64,000 bases of DNA, taken from the NCBI RefSeq assembly GCF_008064665.1, contig NZ_VRZA01000002.1, forward strand, positions 620,001 to 684,000. Reading direction: 5' to 3'. The stretch's first letter is position 1, and every line of letters starts with the position of its first letter. The notes beneath the pieces were generated by a model. That model did not search any database and was not told the origin of the DNA. It was given only the letters and a program-made list of their open reading frames with translations. The position numbers were made by a program, and so were the translations under genes. This DNA comes from Parahaliea maris. Its GTDB lineage: Bacteria; Pseudomonadota; Gammaproteobacteria; Pseudomonadales; Halieaceae. Positions 46,877-56,662 of the stretch are shown in pieces.

Positions 46877-47365
46877 GTGAAGGTGAGCAGCGAACAGCAC
46901 GAAGCAGGGCCGGTACCCGAGGGCTTTGAACGGATGCCGACGGGCTTTGGTTACACTGACACCCTGCAGCCGTTCTATCGCCACGTCACTGCTGAAGAAG
47001 TGGCCTTTGGCCTCCACGTCTGTTCGCAACACGCCAACTCGATGGGTATCTGCCATGGCGGTGTTCTGATGACCATGGCGGATATTGCCGCGGCCTCAGG
47101 CGTCAATCACGCTCGAGGTGAACTGGGCGGCAGCCCGACCATCAATCTGTCGCTGGATTTCATCTCCGCCGGCAAGCTGGGGGACTGGCTGGAAGCCCGG
47201 ATCAGTGAGGTGACCGTCAAGCGCCGGTTCGGCTTCTGTAACGGTCTTATCTCGAACGAGCGCGGCATCGTGGCGCGCTTCAACGGCACTTTTTACCTCC
47301 CGGATCACGAGGGCATGTGGAAGGGTGAAAAGCGTCTGGGTGCACTCAGCCCCGCCGCGGACTAG
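46877..47365 (+). CDS. PaaI-type hotdog thioesterase
   Basis: A 162-residue protein of the hotdog-fold acyl-CoA thioesterase family. The catalytic signature is HGGVLMTMADIAAASG (about 57-72), where the His-Gly-Gly and the following Asp are typical of PaaI-like enzymes that hydrolyse acyl-CoAs. LEARISEVTVKRRFGFCNG forms the core beta strands. The GTG at 46877 is preceded by GGAGG at 4 bases. It follows the flavodoxin-like gene closely and likely shares a transcript. Its 3' end overlaps the convergent lysR gene by four bases. The natural acyl-CoA is not known. Confidence 0.9.
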   Translation: MKVSSEQHEAGPVPEGFERMPTGFGYTDTLQPFYRHVTAEEVAFGLHVCSQHANSMGICHGGVLMTMADIAAASGVNHARGELGGSPTINLSLDFISAGKLGDWLEARISEVTVKRRFGFCNGLISNERGIVARFNGTFYLPDHEGMWKGEKRLGALSPAAD

Positions 47366-48234
47366 GCGGCTTCGTTCGCCAGTTCCTCGATAAAGGCGCG
47401 CGCCGCCCGCGACAGGCTGCGCCCCCGGTGATAGACCACGCCCAGGGTACGTTGGATACGAATTCCCTCCACTTCCAGAGGTACCAGGGTGTGGTCGCAC
47501 ATGCTGCGCGGCAGCACGGTCCAGCCGAGACCGACCGTGGCCATCATGCGGATGGTTTCCAGGTAATTAGTGGCCATGGAAACCTGCAGCTTCAGCCCGT
47601 GGGTATCAAACAGCTTCTTCACAATCTGGCCGGTGTAGGTATTCAGCCCGGGGAGCACCGCGGGGTGTCGGGCCAGCTCTTCCAGCGGGCAGGATGTCAG
47701 CCGGGCCAGGGGGTGATCCCGGGCGACCATGACGTCGAGTGGGTCGGGCCACACCGGTTGGGTGATGACGCTGGCATCGGTGTCCGGGGCGAGCGTCACT
47801 ACCGCGAGTTCCGACTTGCCGTGGAGGATGAGGTCGTAGGCCTGCTCTGAGTCCATGAAGTCGATGTCGATCTGGACCTGGGGGAAGCCCTTGCTGAAAC
47901 GACTGAGAATGGGGGGCAGGCGGTGCAGGCCGATGTGGTGACTGGTGGCCAGTCGCAGTTCCCCCCCGACCTGCCCGGACAGGTCCCGCACCGCCTGCCG
48001 CGCCAGGTCCAGCTGTTGGATCACGGACTTGGCGTAGGGCATCAGGGCGTGGCCGGCCTCGGTCAGCCCCACCTGCCGGCCGATCCGGTCAAACAGCTGG
48101 CAGTCGAGTTGCTGTTCCAGTTGCGCCACGCGTTTACTGACCGCGGGCTGGGTGAGATGGAGTTTCTCGGCGGCATGGGAAAAGGACTGGTCCTCAGCGA
48201 CCTGGAGAAAGGCCTGCAGATTCTGGGTTTCCAT
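47362..48234 (-). CDS. LysR family transcriptional regulator, divergent from leuCDB
   Basis: A 290-residue LysR-type regulator: N-terminal winged helix-turn-helix (METQNLQAFLQVAEDQ then FSHAAEKLHLTQPAVSKRVA, residues about 1-60) and a C-terminal periplasmic-binding-protein-like effector domain (about 90-290). It is divergent from leuC with 143 bp between the start codons. A LysR gene in the same place next to leuC is found in Pseudomonas, which argues for a conserved role. Whether it responds to 2-isopropylmalate, as LeuO-like or LTTR regulators of leu operons do, is inference. Confidence 0.93.
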   Translation of the reverse strand: METQNLQAFLQVAEDQSFSHAAEKLHLTQPAVSKRVAQLEQQLDCQLFDRIGRQVGLTEAGHALMPYAKSVIQQLDLARQAVRDLSGQVGGELRLATSHHIGLHRLPPILSRFSKGFPQVQIDIDFMDSEQAYDLILHGKSELAVVTLAPDTDASVITQPVWPDPLDVMVARDHPLARLTSCPLEELARHPAVLPGLNTYTGQIVKKLFDTHGLKLQVSMATNYLETIRMMATVGLGWTVLPRSMCDHTLVPLEVEGIRIQRTLGVVYHRGRSLSRAARAFIEELANEAA

Positions 48235-48267
48235 ATGTATTCCAATCAGGAATCGAATAGATAAAAA

Positions 48268-48286
48268 TAATAAATTTGTTTTATTA
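48268..48286. promoter_or_regulatory. AT-rich dyad in lysR-leuC intergenic region, LTTR-box candidate
   Basis: TAATAAA (48268-48274), TTTGT, TTTATTA (48280-48286), perfect 7-base arms and an internal T-N11-A (48271 to 48283). This matches the general LysR-box format. It lies 34-52 bases upstream of the lysR start and about 90-110 upstream of leuC, a usual position for autoregulation plus activation of the divergent gene. Confidence 0.5.
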
Positions 48287-48377
48287 AAGTCTCAAGCGTA
48301 ACATCGCCGCCAGTTATCGTAGCTGCCCGAGGCATCTGCGCTATTGTGAACCACATCACCCGAGGGAGAACGCCCCG

Positions 48378-49811
48378 ATGGCCGGACAAACCCTGTACGA
48401 CAAACTCTGGCAACAGCATTTGGTAGAAAGCCGCGACGACGGTACTGGCCTGCTGTACATCGATCGCCACCTGCTGCACGAAGTGACTTCGCCCCAGGCC
48501 TTCGAGGGCCTGCGCCTGGCGGGGCGTCAGCCCTGGCGCCTCGATGCCAACCTGGCGGTGCCCGACCACAACGTCCCCACCGAAGCCGCCGAGCGCAGTG
48601 GCGGCGTGGCCGGGATCGTGGACCCGATCTCCCGCCTGCAGGTGCAGACCCTCGACGACAACTGTGGCGATTTCAAGATTGTGGAGATCCCGATCAACGA
48701 TCGCCGCCAGGGCATCGTCCACGTGGTTGGCCCGGAGCAGGGTGCCACCCTGCCGGGAATGACCGTGGTCTGTGGCGATTCCCACACCTCCACCCACGGC
48801 GCCCTGGGTGCCCTGGCCCATGGCATCGGTACCTCGGAAGTGGAGCACGTGTTGGCGACCCAGTGCCTGATTACCCGCAAGATGAAAAACATGCGGGTGC
48901 AGGTGGACGGAGCGTTGCAGCCAGGTGTCACGGCCAAGGATGTCGCCCTCGCCGTTATTGGCCGCATTGGCACTGCCGGTGGCACCGGCTATGCCATCGA
49001 GTTCGCCGGCGAAGTGGTGCGCAACCTCACCATGGAGGGGCGCATGACCCTGTGCAACATGTCGATCGAGGCGGGAGCCCGCGCCGGTATGGTGGCGGTC
49101 GACGACGCCACCATCGAGTATGTGCGCGGTCGAACCTACAGCCCCAAAGGCGAGCAGTGGGACCAGGCGGTCGCCGCCTGGCGCGAATTGCATTCTGATC
49201 CCGACGCGGTATTCGACGCCGAACTGACCCTGCGCGGCGAGGACATCCAGCCCCAGGTCACCTGGGGTACGTCTCCGGAAATGGTGCTTCCGGTAGACGG
49301 TGTGGTGCCGGACCCGGACGCCCAGGAAACCGCGACGGCGAAAGAGGCGGTGCGCCGTGCATTGCAATACATGGGCCTGAAGGCGGGCCAGCCGATCACT
49401 GACATCCGCCCGGACCGGGTGTTTATCGGCTCCTGCACCAATTCCCGCATCGAGGACCTGCGCGAGGCTGCTGCGGTGGTACGCGGCAGGAAAATTGCCG
49501 CCAGCATCAAGCAGGCACTGGTGGTGCCGGGCTCGGGTGAGGTGAAGGCCCAGGCCGAAGCCGAGGGGCTCGATCTCATCTTTATCGACGCTGGCATGGA
49601 GTGGCGCGAGCCCGGTTGTTCCATGTGCCTGGCCATGAACGCCGACAAGCTCGGTGCCGGCGAGCACTGCGCGTCCACCTCCAACCGCAACTTCGAAGGC
49701 CGCCAGGGCTTTGGCGGGCGCACTCACCTGGTGAGCCCGGCGATGGCCGCGGCCGCCGCGGTGGCCGGTCACTTTGTCGATGTTCGCAGCTTAACGGAGA
49801 ACCAGTCATGA
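48378..49811 (+). CDS. leuC: 3-isopropylmalate dehydratase large subunit LeuC
   Basis: Isomerises 2-isopropylmalate to 3-isopropylmalate with LeuD; 477 residues, typical of LeuC. The 4Fe-4S cluster ligands are [14 protein letters not shown] (Cys at about residue 353) and [10 protein letters not shown] (two Cys, about 413-416). The [20 protein letters not shown] segment is the conserved active-site stretch. ATG is preceded by GAGGGAG. It overlaps leuD by four bases (ATGA). Gene order leuC-leuD-leuB is the normal operon. Confidence 0.98.
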   Translation: MAGQTLYDKLWQQHLVESRDDGTGLLYIDRHLLHEVTSPQAFEGLRLAGRQPWRLDANLAVPDHNVPTEAAERSGGVAGIVDPISRLQVQTLDDNCGDFKIVEIPINDRRQGIVHVVGPEQGATLPGMTVVCGDSHTSTHGALGALAHGIGTSEVEHVLATQCLITRKMKNMRVQVDGALQPGVTAKDVALAVIGRIGTAGGTGYAIEFAGEVVRNLTMEGRMTLCNMSIEAGARAGMVAVDDATIEYVRGRTYSPKGEQWDQAVAAWRELHSDPDAVFDAELTLRGEDIQPQVTWGTSPEMVLPVDGVVPDPDAQETATAKEAVRRALQYMGLKAGQPITDIRPDRVFIGSCTNSRIEDLREAAAVVRGRKIAASIKQALVVPGSGEVKAQAEAEGLDLIFIDAGMEWREPGCSMCLAMNADKLGAGEHCASTSNRNFEGRQGFGGRTHLVSPAMAAAAAVAGHFVDVRSLTENQS

Positions 49812-50455
49812 ACAGCTTTACCGTACACAGCGGGCTTGCCGCGCCGATGGATCGGGCCAATGTGGACACCGACCTGATCATCCCCAAGCAGTTCCTCAAG
49901 TCCATCAAGCGCTCGGGCTTTGGCCCCAACCTGTTCGATGAACTGCGCTATCTGGATGAAGGGCAGCCGGGCCAGGATTGCAGCACCCGTCCCCTGAACC
50001 CGGACTTTGCGCTGAACCTGCCTCGCTACGCGGGCGCCTCGGTACTGCTGGCGCGGGAGAATTTCGGCTGTGGTTCCAGCCGCGAGCACGCGCCCTGGGC
50101 ACTGGAGGATTTCGGTATTCGCTGCATTATCGCGCCGAGTTTTGCCGACATCTTCTTTAACAACTGCTTCAAGAACGGCCTGCTGCCGATTGCGCTGCCG
50201 GCGGATACCGTGAATCGCCTGTTCGAAGCGATGTACGCCAGCGAAGGCTACACCCTGGAGGTCGACCTCCCGGCGCAGGAGATTCGCACGCCAGACGGCG
50301 AGCGTATTCCCTTCAAGGTGGAAGCCTTCCGCAAGCACTGCCTGCTCAATGGTCTCGACGATATCGGCCTGACCCTGGAGAGCGCCGCTGCGATTCGCAC
50401 CTTTGAGGTGGGCCACCGGGAGCGTTCCCCCTGGCTGTTTGACACCATTGCCTGA
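49808..50455 (+). CDS. leuD: 3-isopropylmalate dehydratase small subunit LeuD
   Basis: The 215-residue swivel-domain subunit of isopropylmalate isomerase. Family motifs: [20 protein letters not shown] near the start and [19 protein letters not shown] (about 88-106), whose Ser-Arg-Glu-His residues bind substrate. ATGA start-stop overlap with leuC shows translational coupling. The next gene leuB begins 39 bases downstream. Confidence 0.98.
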   Translation: MNSFTVHSGLAAPMDRANVDTDLIIPKQFLKSIKRSGFGPNLFDELRYLDEGQPGQDCSTRPLNPDFALNLPRYAGASVLLARENFGCGSSREHAPWALEDFGIRCIIAPSFADIFFNNCFKNGLLPIALPADTVNRLFEAMYASEGYTLEVDLPAQEIRTPDGERIPFKVEAFRKHCLLNGLDDIGLTLESAAAIRTFEVGHRERSPWLFDTIA

Positions 50456-50494
50456 AGAGCCCACTGAGACCCAACTGACCTGCGAGACTGTATT

Positions 50495-51574
50495 GTGAGC
50501 AAGAAAATCCTGATTCTCCCCGGCGATCACATCGGCCCGGAAATCATGGCGGAAGCCGTCAAGGTGCTGGAGCGGGTAGACAGCCTCTACTCACTCGACC
50601 TGCAACTGGACCACGCGTTGCTGGGCGGCGCTGCCCTGGATGCTACCGGCGTGCCCCTGCCGCCGGAGACCCTGGCCAAGGCCCGTGAGGCCGACGCGAT
50701 TCTGCTCGGCGCCGTCGGTGGCCCCGAGTGGGACAAGGTCGAGGCCGCGCGGCGCCCGGAGAAAGGCCTGCTGGGGCTGCGCTCGGAGCTGGAACTGTTC
50801 GGCAACCTGCGCCCGGCGTTGCTCTATCCGCAGCTGGCGGCCGCTTCCAGTCTCAAACCGGAGCTGGTGGCCGGGCTGGATATCCTGATCGTGCGCGAAC
50901 TCACCGGTGGTATCTATTTCGGTGAGCCCCGCGGTATCCGCACCCTGGAGAACGGTGAGCGCCAGGGTTACAACACCTACGTGTACAGCGAATCGGAAAT
51001 CCGCCGTATCGGTCACCTGGCCTTTTCCCTGGCCCGGCAGCGTGACAAGCGCGTGTGCTCGGTGGACAAGTCCAACGTACTGGAAGTGACGGTGCTGTGG
51101 CGGGAGATCATGGAAGAGGTCGCCAAAGACTATCCGGACGTCACCCTGTCGCACATGTATGTGGACAACGCCGCCATGCAGCTGGTGCGCGCACCCAAGC
51201 AGTTCGACGTGCTGGTGACCGGCAATATGTTTGGCGACATTCTCTCCGATGCCGCCGCCATGCTCACGGGTTCGATCGGCATGCTTCCCTCAGCCTCCCT
51301 GGACAAGGACGGGCGGGGAATGTACGAGCCCTGTCACGGCTCGGCGCCGGATATCGCGGGGCAGGGCATCGCCAACCCGCTGGCGACCATCCTCTCTGTT
51401 GCCATGATGCTGCGCTACACCCTGGACAAGCCAGAGGCTGCGGCGGCGATCGAGGCCGCTGTGAGCGACGTGCTGGACCAGGGCCTGCGCACCGCCGACA
51501 TCTGCGCGGAGGGTGATACCAGGGTATCCACCTCGGAGATGGGCGACGCAGTGCTGCGCGCACTGCAGTCCTGA
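50495..51574 (+). CDS. leuB: 3-isopropylmalate dehydrogenase LeuB
   Basis: NAD-dependent oxidative decarboxylase of leucine synthesis, 359 residues. Motifs include [17 protein letters not shown] at the start, [13 protein letters not shown] (about 133-145), and the metal and coenzyme region [26 protein letters not shown] followed by [15 protein letters not shown], here cited in parts. The start is GTG 50495; no strong Shine-Dalgarno is seen. It is 49 bases before asd, so an own promoter for asd is possible but not apparent. Confidence 0.98.
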   Translation: MSKKILILPGDHIGPEIMAEAVKVLERVDSLYSLDLQLDHALLGGAALDATGVPLPPETLAKAREADAILLGAVGGPEWDKVEAARRPEKGLLGLRSELELFGNLRPALLYPQLAAASSLKPELVAGLDILIVRELTGGIYFGEPRGIRTLENGERQGYNTYVYSESEIRRIGHLAFSLARQRDKRVCSVDKSNVLEVTVLWREIMEEVAKDYPDVTLSHMYVDNAAMQLVRAPKQFDVLVTGNMFGDILSDAAAMLTGSIGMLPSASLDKDGRGMYEPCHGSAPDIAGQGIANPLATILSVAMMLRYTLDKPEAAAAIEAAVSDVLDQGLRTADICAEGDTRVSTSEMGDAVLRALQS

Positions 51575-51623
51575 TTCATTGCAGATGTATTCACTTTTTC
51601 ATTCAAGCTAACGGAACAAGACA

Positions 51624-52649
51624 ATGGCAGATTCATACGATGTAGCAGTCGTCGGCGCCACCGGTGCCGTCGGCGAAACCATGATCGAGATCCTCGAGCA
51701 GCGGGACTTCCCGGTGCGCAATCTCTATCCCCTGGCTTCCAGCCGCTCGGCGGGTAAGACGATCAAATTCAAGGGCAAGTCGGTGACCGTCACCGACCTG
51801 GCGGAATTCGATTTCAGCCAGGTACAGATCGGGCTGTTCTCTGCAGGCGGCAGTATCTCGGCGGAATTTGCCCCCAAGGCCGCCGCCGCGGGCTGTGTGG
51901 TGATCGACAACACCTCCCACTTTCGTCGCGACGAGGACATCCCGCTGGTGGTGCCCGAGGTCAACCCCGAGGCGCTGGCCGGCTATACCACGCGCAACAT
52001 CATCGCCAACCCCAATTGTTCCACCATCCAGATGCTGGTGGCGCTGAAGCCGATCTACGATGCGGTGGGAATCGAGCGCATTAACGTCGCGACCTACCAG
52101 GCGGTGTCGGGCACCGGCAAGGAAGCGATCGAGGAGCTGGCGGGGCAGACCGCGCGCCTGCTGAACGGTCAGGAAGCCGAGTGCGAGGTGTACCCGAAGC
52201 AGATCGCCTTCAACGCGCTGCCCCACATCGACACTTTCCAGGACAATGGCTACACCCGGGAGGAAATGAAGATGGTCTGGGAAACCCAGAAAATCTTCGG
52301 TGACGCCAGCATCCAGGTCAATCCGACCTGTGTGAGGATCCCGGTATTCTTCGGCCATTCCGAGGCAGTGCACATTGAAACGGTCGACAAGATCACCGCC
52401 GAGCAGGCGCGTGAGCTGCTGGCCAGCGCCCCCGGGGTGACCCTGGTGGACGAGCGTGCGGACGGCGGTTATCCCACGGCGGTCACGGAGGCCGCGGGCA
52501 AGGATCCGGTCTTTGTCGGTCGCATCCGTGAGGACATTTCCCACCCGCGTGGCCTGAACCTGTGGGTAGTGGCCGACAACGTGCGCAAAGGTGCGGCGCT
52601 CAATAGTGTGCAAATTGCCGAGAGCTTGATAGAGACCTATCTTGATTAA
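51624..52649 (+). CDS. asd: Aspartate-semialdehyde dehydrogenase Asd
   Basis: NADPH-dependent reduction of aspartyl phosphate to aspartate semialdehyde, the entry to lysine, threonine, methionine and diaminopimelate. The 341 residues include VVGATGAVGETMIEIL (NADP loop, about 8-23), the active-site Cys in NPNCSTIQ (about residue 133), YQAVSGTGKEAIEEL, and the conserved GHSEAVHIE (His). This is the gram-positive-type/USG-like class of Asd common in pseudomonads. It shares the leu operon block. A terminator-like stem follows at 52682-52728. Confidence 0.97.
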   Translation: MADSYDVAVVGATGAVGETMIEILEQRDFPVRNLYPLASSRSAGKTIKFKGKSVTVTDLAEFDFSQVQIGLFSAGGSISAEFAPKAAAAGCVVIDNTSHFRRDEDIPLVVPEVNPEALAGYTTRNIIANPNCSTIQMLVALKPIYDAVGIERINVATYQAVSGTGKEAIEELAGQTARLLNGQEAECEVYPKQIAFNALPHIDTFQDNGYTREEMKMVWETQKIFGDASIQVNPTCVRIPVFFGHSEAVHIETVDKITAEQARELLASAPGVTLVDERADGGYPTAVTEAAGKDPVFVGRIREDISHPRGLNLWVVADNVRKGAALNSVQIAESLIETYLD

Positions 52650-52681
52650 TACAGGGCTTCTCGACATACTTGGTTGAAATC

Positions 52682-52728
52682 GGGACTCCCGCAGGCGCCG
52701 GGAAGCGCCTCACATGGGGGTCCCTTTT
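52682..52728 (+). terminator. Rho-independent terminator candidate after asd
   Basis: A 9-pair outer stem (52682-52690 with 52716-52724; one G-T wobble) contains an inner perfect 6-base stem (AGGCGC 52693-52698 with GCGCCT 52705-52710), and TTTT follows immediately (52725-52728). It sits 33 bases after the asd stop, separating leuCDB-asd from fimV. Confidence 0.65.
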
Positions 52729-52865
52729 GTCTGCTGCAGCGCTCCACGGGGCCTTATTCAGGAGCCGGGGGCATTGCTCCCAAGTTGTAGCAGTTCGCGC
52801 CGCAATCGCGGCTTGCATAGGGGAACCGGCTTGGTTAAGCAGGTGCAGAATAATAAGGCTAGGGT

Positions 52866-55127
52866 ATGGCTAGGAAGCGGAAGTTAGCAGCAGTTTTATT
52901 CTCCCTGGGTTGTTTACAGGCAGGGTCTGTCTGGGCGCTCGGTCTGGGTGACATCACCCTTCAATCATTTCTCAACGAGCCTCTCAAGGCGAAAGTCGAT
53001 CTTCTCAACACTGGCGGTCTGCACGAAGACCAGATCAAGGTGAGATTGGCGACCTCGGACGATTTCGATCGAATGGGTGTCGATCGCGCCTATTTTCTGA
53101 CCGGTATCAAGTTTGAGGTCAAGGTCGGCGCCAACGGTCGCGGCCAGATTATCCTGAGTTCCGAAGATCCGGTGCTCGAGCCTTACCTGGACTTCATCGT
53201 CGAGACGCGCTGGCCCTCCGGGCGACTGCTGCGCGAATACACCGTACTGGTCGACCCGCCGGCCTTCGACAACACCACCGATGTGATCTCTGCCAGCGAG
53301 CGGGTAGAGGAAGTCGAGGGTATACCCGCTCCGGCAAAAAAAAAGACTGAGCCCGAAGTTACGACCGGTACCCGGGTCGGAGTAGGGCAGAAGTCCGATC
53401 TCGCCCCCGGCGAGATGCCGCAGCGCGATTTCAGCTCAGGCACCGCCGCTGCACCGGCGCCCGGTGCGCGCTACATGATTCGCCGTGATGAGAACCTGTG
53501 GGCCATCGCCAAGGCGGCGCGGCCTGAGGGCGCCTCGGTGCACCAGACCATGCTGGACATCCAGCGGCTCAATCCCGATGCCTTCATTGATGGCAATATC
53601 AACCGGATCAAGGCGGGTTACATTATCTACCTGCCCTCTGCCGAGGACATCAGTTCCGCCGACCTGGAAAAGGCTCTCGCCGAGGTAAAGCAACAGAATG
53701 AGGACTGGCGCGCAGGGCGCGCCTCTACCCCGGCTGCATCGTCCTCAGGGCCTTCACTGAAAATCTCCGCCAGCGAACCGGAACCCGGTGACGCTGGTTC
53801 TGCGGCGCGCAGTGGCACCGCATCACCCGGAACATCCCCCGGCGCCGATGCCGCAATGGAAAGCCTGGAGCGCTCGGAGCTGGAAAATGCCGAGTTACAG
53901 GGCCGTCTCGACGCCATGAGCGATCAGGTCGAGACCCTGGAAAATATTGTATCCGTCAAGGACGAACAGATAGCCGCCCTGCAGAAAGCCCTGCGGGAGG
54001 CCAATGTCGACGTCGATGGTGCGGACGGCGGGGTCGCCGGTGATGCTTCCGGCCTCGAAGCCGAGGGTGGCAGTGCTGCCCCTGTGCCGGTAGAAGAAGC
54101 GCCCGTGGAGGCCGCGGCCGAGCCGGAACCTGCCCCGGCTGCCAAGCCGGCTCCCAAGCCTGCGCCGCAGCCACCTGCGGATTCCGGCAGCTGGACTGAC
54201 AACCTCCTGTATCCCGGTATTGCGGTACTGGCCCTGATCGGTGGCCTGCTGCTGTGGCGGCGGCGCAAGTCAGCAGAAGAGGAAGCCGAGGCGGATCGGG
54301 ATGTGTTCGCCGGGGTGGAGCTCAAGGAGCAGGAGCTCGACGTTGACGATACGCCGGAACCGGCCACCGAAGTGGCGCCGGAACCGGCTCCCGCTGCTCC
54401 CGCGACCAACGAGGAGCGAGGGTACGGCCAACGCAAACACGACGAGTACGCATCGGATGTGGATACCGGTGACGCCCTGGCGGAAGCGGATATCTACATC
54501 GCCTACGGACGTTACCCCCAGGCGATCGAATTGCTGCGCAACGCGATTGGTGCCGAACCCGGCAACCCGGTGTTCCGCCTGAAGTTGCTGGAGCTCTTTG
54601 TGCGTACGGGACGCGAAGGTGACGCCCGTGAACAGCTGGCGGCCCTGCGCGAAATCGGAGACGACGAAGCCATCGCGAGCGCGGAGGCCGCCCTGGCCGC
54701 CGCCGATGACCAGACCGAGTTCGGTTCTGCCGCCACAGCTGCGGAGTCCAGCACCCCTACCGTGGGCAATCCCACTGGCGCCGCGCCATCCAGCTTTGAG
54801 GCTGCGCCGGAATTCGAGGAGAACGCCGCTACTGACGACGGTTTCAGCGACCTGGAAATCGAGGATGATTTTTCCGACCTCGACGACGATCTCGACCTCA
54901 GCAAGGACTTCGAGTCCAGCGACCCGGATGCAGAAGACGACGACGATGACGACGAACTGGTCTTCGCATCCGAGGGCAATCCTGTCGCCACCAAACTCGA
55001 TCTGGCGCGCGCCTACATCGATATGGGCGACGAGGCCGGTGCGCGGCAGATTCTGGAAGAAGTCCTGCAGGAAGGCTCGACTGATCAACAGCAGGAAGCG
55101 CAGGGGCTGATCGACCGGCTTGACTGA
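52866..55127 (+). CDS. fimV: FimV-type pole-organising protein with LysM domain
   Basis: FimV positions polar machinery such as type IV pili and regulators and binds peptidoglycan. The 753 residues comprise a signal peptide (LFSLGCLQAGSVWA), a conserved N-terminal FimV domain (GLGDITLQSFLNEPLKAKV to about 160), a LysM segment at about 198-255 (YMIRRDENLWAIAK), and coiled-coil and Pro/Ala/Glu-rich linker (about 335-440). One transmembrane helix at about 440-462 (GIAVLALIGGLLLWRRRK) and a cytoplasmic acidic part with TPR-like repeats follow. The C-terminal conserved domain is TKLDLARAYIDMGDEAGA. truA starts inside its last codons. Confidence 0.92.
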   Translation: MARKRKLAAVLFSLGCLQAGSVWALGLGDITLQSFLNEPLKAKVDLLNTGGLHEDQIKVRLATSDDFDRMGVDRAYFLTGIKFEVKVGANGRGQIILSSEDPVLEPYLDFIVETRWPSGRLLREYTVLVDPPAFDNTTDVISASERVEEVEGIPAPAKKKTEPEVTTGTRVGVGQKSDLAPGEMPQRDFSSGTAAAPAPGARYMIRRDENLWAIAKAARPEGASVHQTMLDIQRLNPDAFIDGNINRIKAGYIIYLPSAEDISSADLEKALAEVKQQNEDWRAGRASTPAASSSGPSLKISASEPEPGDAGSAARSGTASPGTSPGADAAMESLERSELENAELQGRLDAMSDQVETLENIVSVKDEQIAALQKALREANVDVDGADGGVAGDASGLEAEGGSAAPVPVEEAPVEAAAEPEPAPAAKPAPKPAPQPPADSGSWTDNLLYPGIAVLALIGGLLLWRRRKSAEEEAEADRDVFAGVELKEQELDVDDTPEPATEVAPEPAPAAPATNEERGYGQRKHDEYASDVDTGDALAEADIYIAYGRYPQAIELLRNAIGAEPGNPVFRLKLLELFVRTGREGDAREQLAALREIGDDEAIASAEAALAAADDQTEFGSAATAAESSTPTVGNPTGAAPSSFEAAPEFEENAATDDGFSDLEIEDDFSDLDDDLDLSKDFESSDPDAEDDDDDDELVFASEGNPVATKLDLARAYIDMGDEAGARQILEEVLQEGSTDQQQEAQGLIDRLD

Positions 55128-55965
55128 GTTTCTTTCCCCCGACCCGCTGCCACCCGGCGCCCGGGTGGCCTGCCGGGTCGAGTACGACGGCAGCCAATAC
55201 AACGGCTGGCAATCGCAACCCCACCTCGACGTCACCACGGTACAGCAGACCCTGGAAGCGGCCCTGAGCCAGGTCGCCAGCGCCCCGGTGCGCGTGCATT
55301 GCGCGGGTCGAACCGACACCGGCGTGCACGGTTACGGCCAGGTGGTCCACTTTGAGAGCCCGGCAGCGCGCAGCCCGAAGTCCTGGGTGCTGGGCGGTAA
55401 TGCCAACCTGCCATTCGATGTGCGACTGCACTGGGCGGTGCCAGTGGTAGAAGACTTTCACGCCCGCTTTTCCGCGATCTCACGCCGCTATCGTTACATT
55501 ATCGCCAATACACCGGTGCGCCCCGCACACCTCAACGGCCAGGTGACGTGGCAGCGTCGCCCGCTGGATGAAGGGCTCATGCAGCGGGAGGCCCAGTACC
55601 TGCTGGGCGAGCAGGATTTCAGCGCCTTTCGTGCCGCGGCCTGCCAGTCCACCAGCCCCAATCGCAATGTGCACGCGGTGAGTGTGCTGCGGAGGGGGTC
55701 GCTGGTGGTGATTGATATCGAGGCCAACGCCTTTTTGCACCACATGGTGCGCAATATTGCCGGCAGCCTGATGGCGGTGGGCAGCGGCCGCGCCGGGGCT
55801 GGCTGGATTGCCAGCCTGCTTGCCGGGCGCGACCGCACCCGGGCGGCGGATACCGCCCCGCCCGATGGTCTCTACCTTGTCGATGTCGGTTACTCCGCTC
55901 ATTTCGGCTTGCCCGTGACCCCGGAGGGGCCCCTGCTGGTGCAGGGGATGGGACTGGCTCTGTAA
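55120..55965 (+). CDS. truA: tRNA pseudouridine(38-40) synthase TruA
   Basis: Isomerises uridines 38-40 of the tRNA anticodon arm. The 281 residues are slightly longer at the N-terminus than E. coli TruA (270). The catalytic Asp lies in CAGRTDTGVHGYGQVVHF (about 60-75). ARFSAISRRYRYII and AFLHHMVRNIAGSLMAVG are other TruA blocks. The start TTG at 55120 overlaps the fimV end by eight bases. An internal start nearer the conserved VACRVEYDGSQYNGWQ is possible but not better supported. Adjacent to fimV as in Pseudomonas. Confidence 0.95.
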   Translation: MTEFLSPDPLPPGARVACRVEYDGSQYNGWQSQPHLDVTTVQQTLEAALSQVASAPVRVHCAGRTDTGVHGYGQVVHFESPAARSPKSWVLGGNANLPFDVRLHWAVPVVEDFHARFSAISRRYRYIIANTPVRPAHLNGQVTWQRRPLDEGLMQREAQYLLGEQDFSAFRAAACQSTSPNRNVHAVSVLRRGSLVVIDIEANAFLHHMVRNIAGSLMAVGSGRAGAGWIASLLAGRDRTRAADTAPPDGLYLVDVGYSAHFGLPVTPEGPLLVQGMGLAL

Positions 55966-56021
55966 AGACAGTCCGGCGCCGGGTCTGCTATCATTCTGCC
56001 CCCTGATCGAAGGTGCTTTCC

Positions 56022-56657
56022 GTGTCCCGAACACGAATCAAGATATGCGGTATTACCTCTGCGGAGGACGCGGTACAGGCCTGTGAAGCTGGCGCCGATG
56101 CCCTGGGGTTGGTGTTCTACCCACCCAGCCCGCGTGCAGTGAGTATCGCCAGGGCACGCGAAGTCGCGGCCGCGGTACCGCCTTTTGTACAACTTGTGGG
56201 CCTGTTCGTGAATGAGCGCGTAGAAACCATCGAGGAGGTCCTGTCGGAAGTGCCCCTGCATACCCTGCAGTTTCACGGCGACGAAGAGCCGGCGTTCTGC
56301 CGCCGCTTCCGTCGCCCCTGGCTCAAGGCGCTGAGGATGCGCGAGGGGGCAGACCCGGTTCAGGCTTGCCTCGCGTACAGCGAAGCCTCGGCCATCCTGC
56401 TCGACAGCTGGCAGGAGGGTGTGCCGGGAGGAACGGGCAAGACTTTCGACTGGAGCACGGCGCGTGGGGTTTTTTCCAGGCCAGTTGTACTGGCTGGCGG
56501 CCTCAATGCAGATAATGTGGGCAAGGGAATAGCCTTGCTCAAACCCGCGGCAGTGGATGTCAGCGGAGGTGTGGAAAGTGCGCCCGGCCGCAAGGACCCG
56601 GCCAGGGTTAAAGCCTTTATTGCGGCGGTACACGCCGCGGATGAGCAACAGGTGTAG
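56022..56657 (+). CDS. trpF: Phosphoribosylanthranilate isomerase TrpF
   Basis: Third tryptophan-pathway step, a (beta/alpha)8-barrel protein. The 211 residues contain the catalytic Cys in RIKICGIT (about residue 9), [27 protein letters not shown] and the catalytic Asp region [33 protein letters not shown] and [10 protein letters not shown] form the phosphate site. I chose the GTG at 56022 ([10 protein letters not shown]) because AAGG is 8 bases upstream; the GTG at 56013 overlaps that site. It ends five bases before trpB. Confidence 0.96.
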   Translation: MSRTRIKICGITSAEDAVQACEAGADALGLVFYPPSPRAVSIARAREVAAAVPPFVQLVGLFVNERVETIEEVLSEVPLHTLQFHGDEEPAFCRRFRRPWLKALRMREGADPVQACLAYSEASAILLDSWQEGVPGGTGKTFDWSTARGVFSRPVVLAGGLNADNVGKGIALLKPAAVDVSGGVESAPGRKDPARVKAFIAAVHAADEQQV

Positions 56658-56662
56658 TAGCG

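Noticed and set aside
48246-49772. Long open frame on the minus strand opposite leuC (about 508 codons)
   Set aside because: leuC carries all family motifs in the other direction. The antisense translation shows no family motif and would overlap the lysR promoter.
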